61,197 nt of DNA from Candidatus Aminicenantota bacterium (GCA_021162615.1 JAGGYH010000102.1:1-61197); one strand, 5' to 3'; counted from the first letter of the stretch, positions 9,401 through 18,145 are shown. Made by a program: numbers and translations. The notes: a model not told the origin generated them from the letters alone.

Positions 9401-11356
9401 TCAAAAGTCCAGTTTCACTCCTCCATACACAGAAAAGCCCGGAGCTGCATACCCTTTTATGTATTCGTAATCTGTGTTAAAAATATTGTCCCACCGCAGG
9501 AAGAACTGGGCATATTTGAACAAATCATAGGATACGGATGCATTGCAAAGAGTGTATTCCGGAAGAGTCACCCGTGTGGTTTGGTAGTCTTGAAAGTAAC
9601 TGTCTTCTCTTTCTCCCACATAAAGCAGGGACACGGTTATATGAGTTTTTTTCAGGCCATCATACCCCATTCTCATGGATGCTTTGTGTTCAGGCCTTCG
9701 AAGAAGGGCTTGTTCGGTTCTTTCATCAACAGCCTCACACCATGTATAGGAAGCTGAAAAAGTCATATCTTTTACAGGAATGGAATTCAATATGAACTCA
9801 GCTCCTTTGGATGAGGCTTTGCCTATGTTGATGTAGCCTTTGGTATAGTCATAATCGATAAGATCCTTATAATTGTTCGTAAAATAGGTGGCCTTGACAA
9901 GAAGCCTTCCCCCCAGAAGTTCCTGTTCGATCCCCGCATCCCATCCCAGGGTTTTTTCAGGCTGAAGCTCTGTATTTCCAATTGGTCCATAAAAAGTCGC
10001 GGGTGCATAAAGTTGATAAAGGGAGGGTGCTTTGAATCCTGTGCCGAAAGTAGCTTTGAGTTTTGTGCCAGTGCTATTAAGAATATAAAGAGGGGCTATT
10101 TGATAGGTCAAAGAGTTTCCCGTTGTGCTGTGGTTGTCGTAACGGGCTCCCACGGATGCAATAAAGCTGTCGTCCAGATTCATCTGGTCCTGCGCATAAA
10201 TCCCAACATTAGAGGCGTTTTTTTCAGGAAACTCACTTTCATAAGGGCCGTAAAAACTCTGCGATTCATAAAAAGAGCTTCCGTATTCTTTATCAAATTC
10301 GAGCCCAAAAATCAGGGTATTGGATTCATGGAGGAAGAGATTGTTTTGGAAGTCGATTTTAAAGATGTGGCTCTTGTATTCTGATTTATAAGAGGAATAA
10401 GGGTGATGTGTGTCTGTGGGATTGATGTATTTCCTCAGAGAATCAGCGTAGGAGACATCTATTTTTGTCTCCCAGCGGTTTTTCATGAAAAGGCCCCGGA
10501 AACCCCCTTTCAGAAAAATGAGGTCATAGTCACCGGTATTGTTGGGGTCATCTCCGTAATCTCCGCCGTTGTTGTCGATATCTGTTTTGGCGTCTATTTT
10601 TCTCATGGAGAAGTGAAGATCCATATTTTCCTTAAGCTGGAATCCCAGTTTCCCGGAAAAGGTGGTGTTCTGGTATCCGTCTTTTTCTGTGTTTCCTTCA
10701 TAACGGCTGCTGGCTGCGGAAAATCCGCTGGTTTTGAAATAAGAAGCTCCCAGTGAATAGGATAGTTTCTCAGTACTTCCTGAAATTTCTCCTTTCCCCT
10801 GTAAAGTATCATAGGTTCCGCCCATGGAGCTGAGATGAAAATGGGGTTTCCCCTGTTCCTGCCTGGTTATGATATGGATCACTCCGGCCATGGCATCAGA
10901 GCCGTATAAAGTGCTCTGGGGGCCTCTGATGATTTCAATCCGGTCTATGTTTTCTGTAAACAAGTGGCTGAAATCAAAGGAGCGGTTTGGATCCATAGGG
11001 TCATTGAGCTCTGTTCCGTCCAGCATTATTTTTGTATGGGAAGAATTGGCCCCTCTGATAAAGAGGGAGGCGGTTTGGCCCGATGCACCGCTCTGGATCG
11101 TATCCAATCCGGCGATTTCCCGAAGAGCCTCATAGAGGGTGTTGAGTTTGAATTTTTCCAGTTCCTCACCTGTTATGACGGTAGTTGAGGCAGCGACTTT
11201 TTTGGTTGATTTTTCGATGCGGTTGGCTGTGACCGTTATTTTATACTCCAGTTTCTGTTGTTCTTTCTCTGTGGTATCCTGGGATTTTTGATCCGGGAAA
11301 ACCCACAGAACAAAAATAAGAATGATGATTGATAGAAAAAAAGATTTTCTGATCAT
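9401..11356 (-). CDS. btuB: TonB-dependent receptor, BtuB-like (vitamin B12 uptake)
   Basis: A 651-residue outer-membrane receptor. After a signal peptide comes a TonB box-like ITVTANRIEK. Then follow the plug domain, with IRGANSSHTKIMLDG, the block IDRIEIIRGPQSTLYGS and GVIHIITR, and a 22-strand-type barrel ending in Phe. The plug motifs are those of the BtuB branch. Transport of cobalamin is strongly supported by the cobalamin riboswitch directly upstream. The start ATG at 11356 follows AGGAGG by seven bases, and this site can be sequestered by the leader. No TonB/ExbBD genes are in the window, so energisation must be supplied from elsewhere. Confidence 0.92.
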   Translation of the reverse strand: MIRKSFFLSIIILIFVLWVFPDQKSQDTTEKEQQKLEYKITVTANRIEKSTKKVAASTTVITGEELEKFKLNTLYEALREIAGLDTIQSGASGQTASLFIRGANSSHTKIMLDGTELNDPMDPNRSFDFSHLFTENIDRIEIIRGPQSTLYGSDAMAGVIHIITRQEQGKPHFHLSSMGGTYDTLQGKGEISGSTEKLSYSLGASYFKTSGFSAASSRYEGNTEKDGYQNTTFSGKLGFQLKENMDLHFSMRKIDAKTDIDNNGGDYGDDPNNTGDYDLIFLKGGFRGLFMKNRWETKIDVSYADSLRKYINPTDTHHPYSSYKSEYKSHIFKIDFQNNLFLHESNTLIFGLEFDKEYGSSFYESQSFYGPYESEFPEKNASNVGIYAQDQMNLDDSFIASVGARYDNHSTTGNSLTYQIAPLYILNSTGTKLKATFGTGFKAPSLYQLYAPATFYGPIGNTELQPEKTLGWDAGIEQELLGGRLLVKATYFTNNYKDLIDYDYTKGYINIGKASSKGAEFILNSIPVKDMTFSASYTWCEAVDERTEQALLRRPEHKASMRMGYDGLKKTHITVSLLYVGEREDSYFQDYQTTRVTLPEYTLCNASVSYDLFKYAQFFLRWDNIFNTDYEYIKGYAAPGFSVYGGVKLDF

Positions 11357-11360
11357 TCAT

Positions 11361-11410
11361 TTTCCTCCTTCCGCTCATAAAAAAGCGGGTGATGTGATCT
11401 AGGAGGAAAG
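11361..11410 (-). promoter_or_regulatory. Riboswitch expression platform: hairpin that hides the btuB ribosome-binding site
   Basis: Read on the minus strand, TTTCCTCCT (11409-11401) is perfectly complementary over 9 bases to AGGAGGAAA (11369-11361), which contains the btuB ribosome-binding site. Between them CCGCT...AGCGG forms an inner 5-bp stem. No run of T follows, so control of translation rather than termination is indicated. The pairing is seen directly; the switching mechanism is inference. Confidence 0.65.
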
Positions 11411-11460
11411 TTTTGGTGGGTCAGAACCACCCAAACTTCCACCCGAAGATGGGTTTTTAA

Positions 11461-11605
11461 GACCCAGCGAGGTATCCTGACTTGCGGTTCCTGCTGTCCA
11501 ACACCTTCCCGCCCTTACGGGCAGTGGCTTTTTGTGGACCTATTACCGCTTACAGTAGCGGGGGCTGTGTCCGATTTTCACGGACTTCCCTCTTTAGGGG
11601 CCTAA
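11461..11605 (-). promoter_or_regulatory. Cobalamin riboswitch
   Basis: On the minus strand the leader shows the conserved blocks of the cobalamin class in order: a paired GTCCGTGAAAATCGGAC element, ACAGCCCCCGCTACTGTAAGC, GCCACTGCCC with its hairpin, GGGAAGGTG, and the B12-box-like AAGTCAGGATACC. It precedes the BtuB-like receptor by about 100 bases. Ligand binding is expected to reduce receptor expression, and also expression of the efflux genes downstream if they share the transcript. Confidence 0.95.
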
Positions 11606-11612
11606 AACCAAA

Positions 11613-11746
11613 TATCCTGAACTATTCATAAAAAAATGGCGACGAGCATTTTTTCTTCAATTTTAATCGCCATTTTTTACCTTTCAGGTCAGGCAAGCCG
11701 ATCTCACTGCATCTGCTGCAACCTCGACTCGTGAATAACCAGGATA
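11613..11746 (-). repeat. R3 miniature repeat, copy C
   Basis: A 134-bp element from TATCCTGAACTATTCATAA to GTGAATAACCAGGATA, giving inverted, TA-ended termini. The interior contains a 12-bp perfect stem, AAAAAATGGCGA / TCGCCATTTTTT. It shares the GGCAAGCCGATC and GCATCTGCTGCAACCTCGACTCG blocks with copy B. It occupies the space between the radical SAM gene end and the riboswitch and may also act as a terminator. Confidence 0.75.
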
Positions 11747-11782
11747 ACTAAAAACCCATGTTTTCATATATTAAGGGGATTG

Positions 11783-12733
11783 TCAAACTTTCTTTTTTGG
11801 GAGGGTCCCATACTTTTTGCCCTGCCAGGTATCACTGACTTCCAGTTCCTTTTCGATTTCCCTGATGACCTCTGACTTATTTTTGAGCCATTCAGGGGCT
11901 ATAAGAAGATCCGTATGGGCTTCGCTCACAAGTCTCTGTATGATCACATCCGGAGAAAGATGCTCCAGAAAATGAACAGCCGCCTTAACATACTGTTTTT
12001 TTGAAAGCAGAGGGACCTTTCCCTTTTTGTATTCCTTTTCAAGCGGGGAGTTTCGGGCAACATAGAGCATGTGGAGTTTAGCGGCTTGGATGCCCAATCC
12101 TGAGATAACCCGGGCTGTCTCTGCCATGTCCTCAAGACTTTCACCGGGAAGCCCCAGTATAAAATGAGCGCATACATTGATGCGGCGGTTCCGAAGAGAC
12201 ATAAGAGCATCCTTTGTTTCAGATAGGCCGTGTCCCCTGTTCATGTATTCAAGGCTTTTTTTATGAACAGACTGAACTCCTAATTCGATCCATGTAGAGT
12301 AATTTTCCGAATAACTTTCAATCACATCAAGGATGTCTTTGTTCAGACAGTCAGGCCGGGTGGCTATGGAAAGTCCTATCACATCCGGATGCTGGACCGC
12401 TTCTTTATAGAGCTTTTTCAGCTTTTTCAGGGGACCGTACGTATTTGTAAAGGTCTGGAAATAGGCTATGAATTTATCCGCTTTGTATTTTTTTCTCAGC
12501 CCCTGCATGCCGGAGGAGATCTGTCTGGATATGGATTCGGGCCTGCTCCCGCGTTTTCTACCTGAACCCCCGGAGGGATCACAGAACACACAGCCCTGAG
12601 TGCTGAGAGTACCGTCGCGGTTGGGGCAGCTCAGACCGGCATCCAGAGATATCTTATAGACCCGGCAGCCAAACTTGTTTTTAAGATAGGGACTGAATTT
12701 GCGGTATCTGAGGTTTTCCGGGAATCTTGGCAT
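11783..12733 (-). CDS. Radical SAM protein, TIGR01212/YhcC family
   Basis: A 316-residue protein of the YhcC-type radical SAM family, whose substrate is not established. The cluster ligands are C36, C48 and C51 (SCPNRDG ... TQGCVFC). ATRPDCLN and ILGLPGES follow in positions typical of this family. There is no signal peptide, so it is cytoplasmic. It lies 84 bp after the ABC permease gene in the same direction. The gap between contains an R3-like end, so co-transcription is uncertain. Elsewhere the family is found in many genomic settings, so its place next to metal and cobalamin genes may be chance. Confidence 0.88.
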   Translation of the reverse strand: MPRFPENLRYRKFSPYLKNKFGCRVYKISLDAGLSCPNRDGTLSTQGCVFCDPSGGSGRKRGSRPESISRQISSGMQGLRKKYKADKFIAYFQTFTNTYGPLKKLKKLYKEAVQHPDVIGLSIATRPDCLNKDILDVIESYSENYSTWIELGVQSVHKKSLEYMNRGHGLSETKDALMSLRNRRINVCAHFILGLPGESLEDMAETARVISGLGIQAAKLHMLYVARNSPLEKEYKKGKVPLLSKKQYVKAAVHFLEHLSPDVIIQRLVSEAHTDLLIAPEWLKNKSEVIREIEKELEVSDTWQGKKYGTLPKKKV

Positions 12734-12784
12734 TTTTTTTATGTTAACACATATTTTACCTTACTGGCGAGCTGATGTGAAATT

Positions 12785-12804
12785 CAGGAATGGCTCGTGA
12801 ATAA
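12785..12804. repeat. R3 end fragment
   Basis: GGCTCGTGAATAAACAGGAT resembles the outer end of copy C (CTCGTGAATAACCAGGAT), with one or two differences. The opposite end of an element is not evident in this 84-bp gap. Confidence 0.4.
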
Positions 12805-12817
12805 ACAGGATCAAGTT

Positions 12818-13813
12818 TTAAAGTTTATGGAGGCGGCGGGAGACCAGGAGACGGATAAAGAGAGGCCCCCCGATCACTGCGGTGATGATTCCGACTGGAA
12901 GTTCTGTGGGAGCGATGATGGTCCGTGCCGCTGCATCACACAGAGCCAGAGAGGCTCCGCCCAGGAAAAAAGAGCAGGGAAGAACGGTTCGCTGATCCAG
13001 CCCGCTGATCCGCCTCACAGCATGGGGGATGATGAGCCCTACAAAGCCGATGGGCCCTACAATAGAGACAACAGAAGCAGCTGCAAGTCCTCCTCCTATA
13101 AATACGTTTCTGCGGACTGTTTTGATATCCACTCCGTGTCCCATAGCCATTTCATCATTCAGGGCTATGTGGTTGAGTTCCTTGGAATGATAGAAAAGAA
13201 CAACTATGGCCGGGAGGAGAAGGGGTGCTAGAGAAAAAAGGCTCTGGTATCCAATAATATCAATCCCTCCCATCATCCAGTGCTGGAATATGACCAGGGA
13301 ATGAGGATCTGAAAAATAAGTCAGCAGAAGGATGGCTCCGCTGCAGATGATGCTTATGGTGACTCCGGCAAGAAGAAGGGTGTATATGTCAACACCTTCC
13401 GGCCGGTTAGATAGAGTATAGATAAGCAAAAGGCTTGTCCCAGCCCCCAGGGCAGCGAAAAGCTGCACAGAGCTGAACGGTCCCCACCTTAGCCAGAGGC
13501 ATGGGAATAAGATAGTGATGAAGGCTCCTAAAGAGGAACTTCCGCTGATGCCGAGAGTGAACGGCTCGACCAGAGGATTGCGGAAAAGGACCTGAAAGGC
13601 CGCACCGGTCAAAGCAAGAGCTCCTCCGGCAATAAGCGCCAGAAGCACCCTCGGGATCCTCTGCAGCCAGAAGATCTCTTTAGCAGGGGTTGGTGCGGCT
13701 GTACCAGCACTGAACACTTCGGCAGGGGAAATGGATTCAGATCCTATCCAGGGTGATATTACCGCTACAGCACAAAACAACAAAGCATAGATAATGATTG
13801 TTTTTTTATTCAT
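12818..13813 (-). CDS. FecCD-family ABC transporter permease (BtuC type)
   Basis: A 331-residue multi-spanning inner-membrane protein, matching the roughly 10-TM BtuC/FecCD fold. Motifs include RIPRVLLALIAGGALALTG at 52-70, FRNPLVEPFTLGIS at 77-90, and the C-terminal GPIGFVGLIIPHAVR, which contacts the ATPase. It overlaps the ATPase gene by 4 bp. It forms the channel of an importer for cobalamin, haem, siderophore or a related metal chelate. The nearby B12 riboswitch and NikR favour cobalamin or a nickel/cobalt chelate. Specificity is not readable from the permease alone. Confidence 0.92.
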   Translation of the reverse strand: MNKKTIIIYALLFCAVAVISPWIGSESISPAEVFSAGTAAPTPAKEIFWLQRIPRVLLALIAGGALALTGAAFQVLFRNPLVEPFTLGISGSSSLGAFITILFPCLWLRWGPFSSVQLFAALGAGTSLLLIYTLSNRPEGVDIYTLLLAGVTISIICSGAILLLTYFSDPHSLVIFQHWMMGGIDIIGYQSLFSLAPLLLPAIVVLFYHSKELNHIALNDEMAMGHGVDIKTVRRNVFIGGGLAAASVVSIVGPIGFVGLIIPHAVRRISGLDQRTVLPCSFFLGGASLALCDAAARTIIAPTELPVGIITAVIGGPLFIRLLVSRRLHKL

Positions 13814-14595
13814 TTTGTTTTTTTAAAAAGCCTTGGAAGAAGATAGGGATTGTCTGTCTCAGGATGTCTGCCTAAAAACACATCTTCCCCATACACGTAT
13901 TTTATGGTTTTCTCTGATATCACTTTTTCCGGTTTTCCCATGGAAAGAAGGCCTCCGTTTACGAGAAAAACAAGTTTTTGGCAGAACAAAGAAGCAAAAT
14001 TGACATCATGGGTGACCACGGCCACGCCCATTCCCTGGTTAGCGAGGCGCCGGAGAAGGCGAAAAAACTGAACCTGTCTGTGGATATCCAGGGAGCTTGT
14101 GGGCTCATCCAATAAAAGGATGTCAGGGCTTTGTGCCAGTACTGAGGCAAGAAACGCTCTTTTTTTCTCCCCTCCTGAAAGCCGGGAGAGTCTTCTTTCT
14201 GACATGTTCTCCATGTCTGTGGATTTGAGAGACTCCCTGACTATTTTCAAGTCCAAAGGGCCCAGGCCCCCGAATGTTCCCGTATAAGAATACCTTCCCA
14301 TCCGGGCCAGCTCTTCCACTGTGTAATCGTATTCGCTTCCTGTTTCCTGCGGTAAATAACCTATTTTTTTTGCGATTTCTTTGCGTTTGAGTTTATTTAT
14401 TTTTTTGCCGGACAGCCGCACAGTTCCTTCTAAAGGCTTGATAATACCCGCTGTGATCCGTAGAAGCGTGCTTTTCCCGGATCCGTTAGGTCCTATGATG
14501 CCCAGTATTTCTGAGGCTTGAATCGAAAAATCAGGAATATCGAGCTTCCACTCTGAGCCGGGGAACCGATGAACGATGTTATGGAGCTCAATCAT
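13810..14595 (-). CDS. ABC transporter ATPase (BtuD/FecE type)
   Basis: A 261-residue nucleotide-binding subunit with all motifs: Walker A GPNGSGKST near 34, Q-loop in YLPQET near 85, signature LSGGEKKR near 139, Walker B ILLLDEPTSSLD near 158 and H-loop VVTHD near 194. It is a normal-length member of the iron-chelate/B12 importer ATPases. It overlaps both neighbours (8 bp with the binding protein, 4 bp with the permease), so all three should be made together. Confidence 0.93.
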   Translation of the reverse strand: MIELHNIVHRFPGSEWKLDIPDFSIQASEILGIIGPNGSGKSTLLRITAGIIKPLEGTVRLSGKKINKLKRKEIAKKIGYLPQETGSEYDYTVEELARMGRYSYTGTFGGLGPLDLKIVRESLKSTDMENMSERRLSRLSGGEKKRAFLASVLAQSPDILLLDEPTSSLDIHRQVQFFRLLRRLANQGMGVAVVTHDVNFASLFCQKLVFLVNGGLLSMGKPEKVISEKTIKYVYGEDVFLGRHPETDNPYLLPRLFKKTK

Positions 14596-15529
14596 GTTCG
14601 AACGAGACCTCCGGGTGTATGGTTTTTATGAATTTTTCGAGAATCAGATGCACTCTCACTCCGGGGATTAAGAGGTAATCATCTATGAGAAAATAAATAC
14701 GGCTGTTTTGAACTGCAGGAAGAACAGCCAGACGGTCCCAGTCTTTACGCAGGAGATGCTGCTGGGTTAAATTCAGCCCCTTGGCATAGATTTCAATGAT
14801 GATATCAGGCTCCCGCATTATGAGGGATTCCTTGGAGATTCTCGGATAGCGGTCCTTTAAATCAGAGAAGATATTGATGCCTCCGGCCATTTCAATGATT
14901 TCATTAAGAAAGGTTCCTTTTCCCGTGGTCATAAGTCCCGTCAGGTCACCCGGAGTGTGGCTGAGGCAGAGAAATACCCTTTTTTTGGGCAGAGATCCTG
15001 TTTGAGAGGAAAGAGCGGATACTTCTCTTTTGATTTTTAGGCTTAGGTTTTGGGCTTCATTGGAGGCTCCCAGATAGTTACCAAGTTTGAGAACAGCCCG
15101 CTCGATGTCTTTGAGCTTCTCTATTTTTAAGGAGAGAAAAGGTATATGCAGTTTTTTGCAGAGTTCAGCCAATGATTCGTGTTTCCCCTGAGTTATGACC
15201 AGGTCGGGCCTCAAGGCCGCAATGCGTTCTTTACTGGGATTGATGAGCCCCCCGATGCTGGTTTTTTCTTTTGCTTCCGGAGGATAAACAGTAAAATGGC
15301 TGATTCCAATCACCCTGTCTCCCAGACCAAGAGCAAACACGATTTCTGTCACACTTGGAGCGGCACAGATGATTCTTTTGTATTCGGAGGATGAGGGGAT
15401 TTTTGCACGTTCCGGATCAGATTTGAAAACAAACAGGCTGCCTGCATATAAAAGCGGAAAAACAAGAAGGATCAGGTTTAGACAGGTAAGAACATGGAAA
15501 AATCTTTTTCTGGTTATTATTTCGATCAC
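14588..15529 (-). CDS. Periplasmic substrate-binding protein of the ABC importer (BtuF-like)
   Basis: A 313-residue binding protein with an N-terminal hydrophobic segment (about 12-34) that acts as signal or anchor. The class III binding-protein fold is indicated by RIICAAPSVTEIVFALGLGDRVIGIS near 48-73, INPSKERIAALRPDLVIT and GGINIFSD. This is the BtuF/FepB-like pattern without a clear lipobox. It is the first gene of the three-gene importer operon and is divergent from nikR across about 190 bp. The ligand is cobalamin by family resemblance, with a nickel/cobalt chelate as the alternative. Confidence 0.88.
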   Translation of the reverse strand: MIEIITRKRFFHVLTCLNLILLVFPLLYAGSLFVFKSDPERAKIPSSSEYKRIICAAPSVTEIVFALGLGDRVIGISHFTVYPPEAKEKTSIGGLINPSKERIAALRPDLVITQGKHESLAELCKKLHIPFLSLKIEKLKDIERAVLKLGNYLGASNEAQNLSLKIKREVSALSSQTGSLPKKRVFLCLSHTPGDLTGLMTTGKGTFLNEIIEMAGGINIFSDLKDRYPRISKESLIMREPDIIIEIYAKGLNLTQQHLLRKDWDRLAVLPAVQNSRIYFLIDDYLLIPGVRVHLILEKFIKTIHPEVSFEHD

Positions 15530-15721
15530 TGATTTTCAAGGCACTCTCTTTGGCTCCTTATCCATTTATAGAGAGCACTCAGTCTTGGCTATTTAAAGTG
15601 TAAAACATTTTTGCTTTTTTACGTGTTACTTGTCAAGTGGGAAAAAAGTTCGTTTTACTTTATTTTGCTTTAAATCAGATTTGAATGTATTATGTCGGTG
15701 AATAAACTTGGGAGCAAAATG
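15530..15721. promoter_or_regulatory. Divergent control region between the ABC importer and nikR; possible NikR operators
   Basis: The region is AT-rich and contains an exact palindrome ACTTGTCAAGT (15628-15638). It also has several related half-sites in both orientations: AAAGTGTAAAAC near 15595, TGTTACTT near 15624 and GTTTTACTTT near 15652. It does not contain the E. coli GTATGA-N16-TCATAC operator. These repeats are candidates for NikR binding, based on position only. No riboswitch is seen here. Confidence 0.35.
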
Positions 15722-16141
15722 ATGAGTAAAATAATCCGATTCGGAGTGTCACTTGAAGATGAACTTCTGGTCAAGTTCGATGCCTTATTAGAAAGAATCG
15801 GTTATCGGAACCGTTCAGAGGCTATCAGAGATTTGATAAGAGACCGCCTGGTTAGAGAGGCTTGGAAAGAGGGAGACAAAGAGATCGTCGGCATACTCAG
15901 CCTTGTTTACAACCATGAAAAAAGTGAAGTCACGGAGAGATTGAATCTCATTCAGCACAAAAACATAGGGGCCATCGTTAGCACTACCCATATTCATTTG
16001 GATTCTCACAACTGCCTTGAAGTGATTATATTAAAAGGAAAAAGCCGGGAGATAGAGAAAATTTCGGATCTGCTTCAAAGTACGAAAAACGTGAAACACG
16101 GAGGCCTTCTGAGGACTACTACCGGAGAGGGGCTGGAATAA
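15722..16141 (+). CDS. nikR: Nickel-responsive regulator NikR
   Basis: A 139-residue ribbon-helix-helix repressor. Residues 2-45 form the DNA-binding domain (IIRFGVSLEDELL, YRNRSEAIRDLIRDRL). The C-terminal ACT-like domain keeps the full nickel site: H79, H90, H92 and C98 have the same spacing as E. coli H76, H87, H89 and C95. The start is the ATG at 15722, seven bases after GGAG; a second ATG directly before it (15719) and one at 15692 are less well placed. It is divergent from a B12-type importer, suggesting that nickel represses that importer or another nearby gene. Confidence 0.93.
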   Translation: MSKIIRFGVSLEDELLVKFDALLERIGYRNRSEAIRDLIRDRLVREAWKEGDKEIVGILSLVYNHEKSEVTERLNLIQHKNIGAIVSTTHIHLDSHNCLEVIILKGKSREIEKISDLLQSTKNVKHGGLLRTTTGEGLE

Positions 16142-16153
16142 GGGGATTAGAGG

Positions 16154-16190
16154 CAAGCCGCCTGCTTCCTTAATGGAAACAGGCGGCTTG
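16154..16190 (+). terminator. Hairpin terminator after nikR
   Basis: CAAGCCGCCTG and CAGGCGGCTTG form a perfect 11-bp stem, extended inward by a weaker TTCC/GGAA pairing. It begins 12 bases after the nikR stop. No long T run follows, so it may be a weak or factor-assisted terminator. The remainder of the 16142-16708 gap is very AT-rich, with nothing recognisable apart from an R3-like end at 16658-16677. Confidence 0.6.
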
Positions 16191-16657
16191 ATGGGGATGG
16201 AATAAAGGTTAGGGTCTATCCATTTGAAATCCCATGAAAAAAGGAGGGGTAAAAAAGAGGATTTTTTTTATTTTTAGCATCTTCATTAATATATACGCCT
16301 GAATTTAAATAAAAGTTGCGTTTTTTTTGAAATAAATTTCCCATTTTAAGGATAATTGACGATAGACTGCGATTTTTTAAAAAACATGTCCTTATTTGAG
16401 GTTGGATTTGCGGACCCGACGCATTGGAATGGGTGACTTTTTTGTTTTTTTTATCCGTATAACTCATTGATAAAGAACAAAATAAAACAACCTTCTTTTG
16501 AATCTTTCTTTTTCCCCTTTAACTAATTCGCTAATTTATATTATTATAACACAGATGAATAATGGATTTCAAGGAAAAAAATAAAAAAAAAGAAATACTC
16601 TGTTTATGAGCGTATTTTGCACGAAATTCGGGTTAAAAGAGATTTTTTTGCATTTTC

Positions 16658-16677
16658 TTATGAATAGTTCAGGTTAA
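16658..16677. repeat. R3 end fragment upstream of the decarboxylase
   Basis: TTATGAATAGTTCAGGTTA matches the outer end of R3 copies A and C (TATGAATAGGTCAGGTTA and TATGAATAGTTCAGGATA). The rest of the element is not clear in the AT-rich DNA to its left. Confidence 0.5.
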
Positions 16678-16708
16678 TAGACTAAATTAAAGGCAATAGG
16701 AGTGAATC

Positions 16709-18130
16709 ATGGATAAGGAAACATTCCGGAAGCATGGATATGAATTCATTGATTGGGTTGCCGATTATTTGGAAAATGTCGGTGAATACCGGATTTGTCC
16801 TGACGTACGTCCGGGAGAAATCAAACAAAAGCTTCCTAAAGAGGCACCCGGGAAAGGGGAATCCCTGGATATAATCTTTAATGATTTTAAAAGAAAGATA
16901 TTTCCCGGTATGACCCATTGGCAGCATCCTTCCTGGTTTGCTTACTTCCCGGCGAACAACAGTCCCCCTTCGGTCCTGGCTGAGCTGCTGACAGCCGGGA
17001 TGGGAGCGCAGTGTATGATATGGGAAACATCTCCGGCAGCCGCAGAGCTGGAAGAAGTGGTGATGGAGTGGCTGAAGTCCATGCTCGCCCTTCCAAAAGG
17101 GATGACAGGGGTCATCCAGGATACAGCCTCCACTTCTTCGCTGGTAGCTTTGTTGACCGCAAGAGAAAAAGCCACTGGATTCGAGAGCAATGTGAAAGGA
17201 TTTAAAGAACCACTTGTTATCTATTGTTCTGAGGAATCTCACTCGAGTGTGGAAAAAGGAGCTAAGATCGCCGGCTTTGGAAAGGAAAATATAAGACATA
17301 TCCCCACAGATAAAGATTATGCCGTTCTTCCAGGAGAGCTTGAAAAATCCATATTTGAAGACATGAATAAAGGATTGAAACCATGCTGTGTTGTCGCAAC
17401 TGTTGGGACGACTTCCTCTTCTGCCATAGACCCTCTGGATAAAATCGGGGAAATATGCAAGCGTTATAATATCTGGCTTCATGTGGATGCGGCTTACGCG
17501 GGCACCGCATCCGTGCTTCCGGAGAAAAGATGGATGTTCAAGGGCATAGAATATGCGGATTCCTTCGTATTCAATCCTCATAAGTGGATGCTGACTAATT
17601 TTGACTGTTCCGCTTATTTTGTTAAGGAACCCGACCTTCTTGTGCGCACGTTTGAGATCCATCCCGAATACTTGAAAACAGGGGTGGACAGCCAGGTAAA
17701 AAATTACAGGGACTGGGGGATTGCCCTGGGAAGAAGATTTCGTGCTTTAAAGCTGTGGTTTGTCCTCAGGTACTACGGGATTGAAGGCATTCAAGAAATG
17801 GTTCGCAAACACATAGAGTTAGCGCAGTCCTTTAAGGATAAAGTTGAAGGCAGCCCCTCTTTTGAACTCATGGCGCCTGTGCCTTTAAGCCTGGTTTGTT
17901 TTCGTTTGAATGACGGGAGTAGTGAAGGGGAACTGAATAGGATGAACCGGAGACTTTTAGAGGCTGTAAATCAGACAGGAAAACTGCATATGACGCACAC
18001 CACGCTCAAAGGAAAGTATGTGATCCGGCTGTGTGTGGCCTCAAGGACTACGGAAAAACAGGATGTGGAAAGGGCATGGGAATTGATTGATGAAAAAGCC
18101 CGTGAGATCCTCACTCCGTCTTCCACCTGA
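16709..18130 (+). CDS. Aromatic-L-amino-acid decarboxylase family (PLP group II decarboxylase)
   Basis: A 473-residue cytoplasmic PLP enzyme, homologous to DOPA, tryptophan and tyrosine decarboxylases. It removes CO2 from an amino acid to give the amine. Visible signatures are PGMTHWQHPSWFAYFPAN at 66-83, the cofactor-stacking His in SHSS (H178), DAAYAG (D260) and the Schiff-base lysine K292 in NPHKWM. Length is that of the plant/animal-type enzymes. The start is supported by AATAGGAG seven bases upstream. It stands alone, so the substrate among aromatic amino acids cannot be assigned. Confidence 0.92.
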   Translation: MDKETFRKHGYEFIDWVADYLENVGEYRICPDVRPGEIKQKLPKEAPGKGESLDIIFNDFKRKIFPGMTHWQHPSWFAYFPANNSPPSVLAELLTAGMGAQCMIWETSPAAAELEEVVMEWLKSMLALPKGMTGVIQDTASTSSLVALLTAREKATGFESNVKGFKEPLVIYCSEESHSSVEKGAKIAGFGKENIRHIPTDKDYAVLPGELEKSIFEDMNKGLKPCCVVATVGTTSSSAIDPLDKIGEICKRYNIWLHVDAAYAGTASVLPEKRWMFKGIEYADSFVFNPHKWMLTNFDCSAYFVKEPDLLVRTFEIHPEYLKTGVDSQVKNYRDWGIALGRRFRALKLWFVLRYYGIEGIQEMVRKHIELAQSFKDKVEGSPSFELMAPVPLSLVCFRLNDGSSEGELNRMNRRLLEAVNQTGKLHMTHTTLKGKYVIRLCVASRTTEKQDVERAWELIDEKAREILTPSST

Positions 18131-18145
18131 GCTCTTTATACGGAT

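Noticed and set aside
16216-16467. 83-codon minus-strand ORF in the long gap after nikR
   Set aside because: AT-rich DNA giving a Lys/Asn-rich peptide with no motif and no ribosome-binding site. I treat the stretch as non-coding.
16682-17662. 326-codon minus-strand ORF
   Set aside because: It is antisense to the well-supported aromatic decarboxylase, has no family features and lacks a plausible ribosome-binding site.
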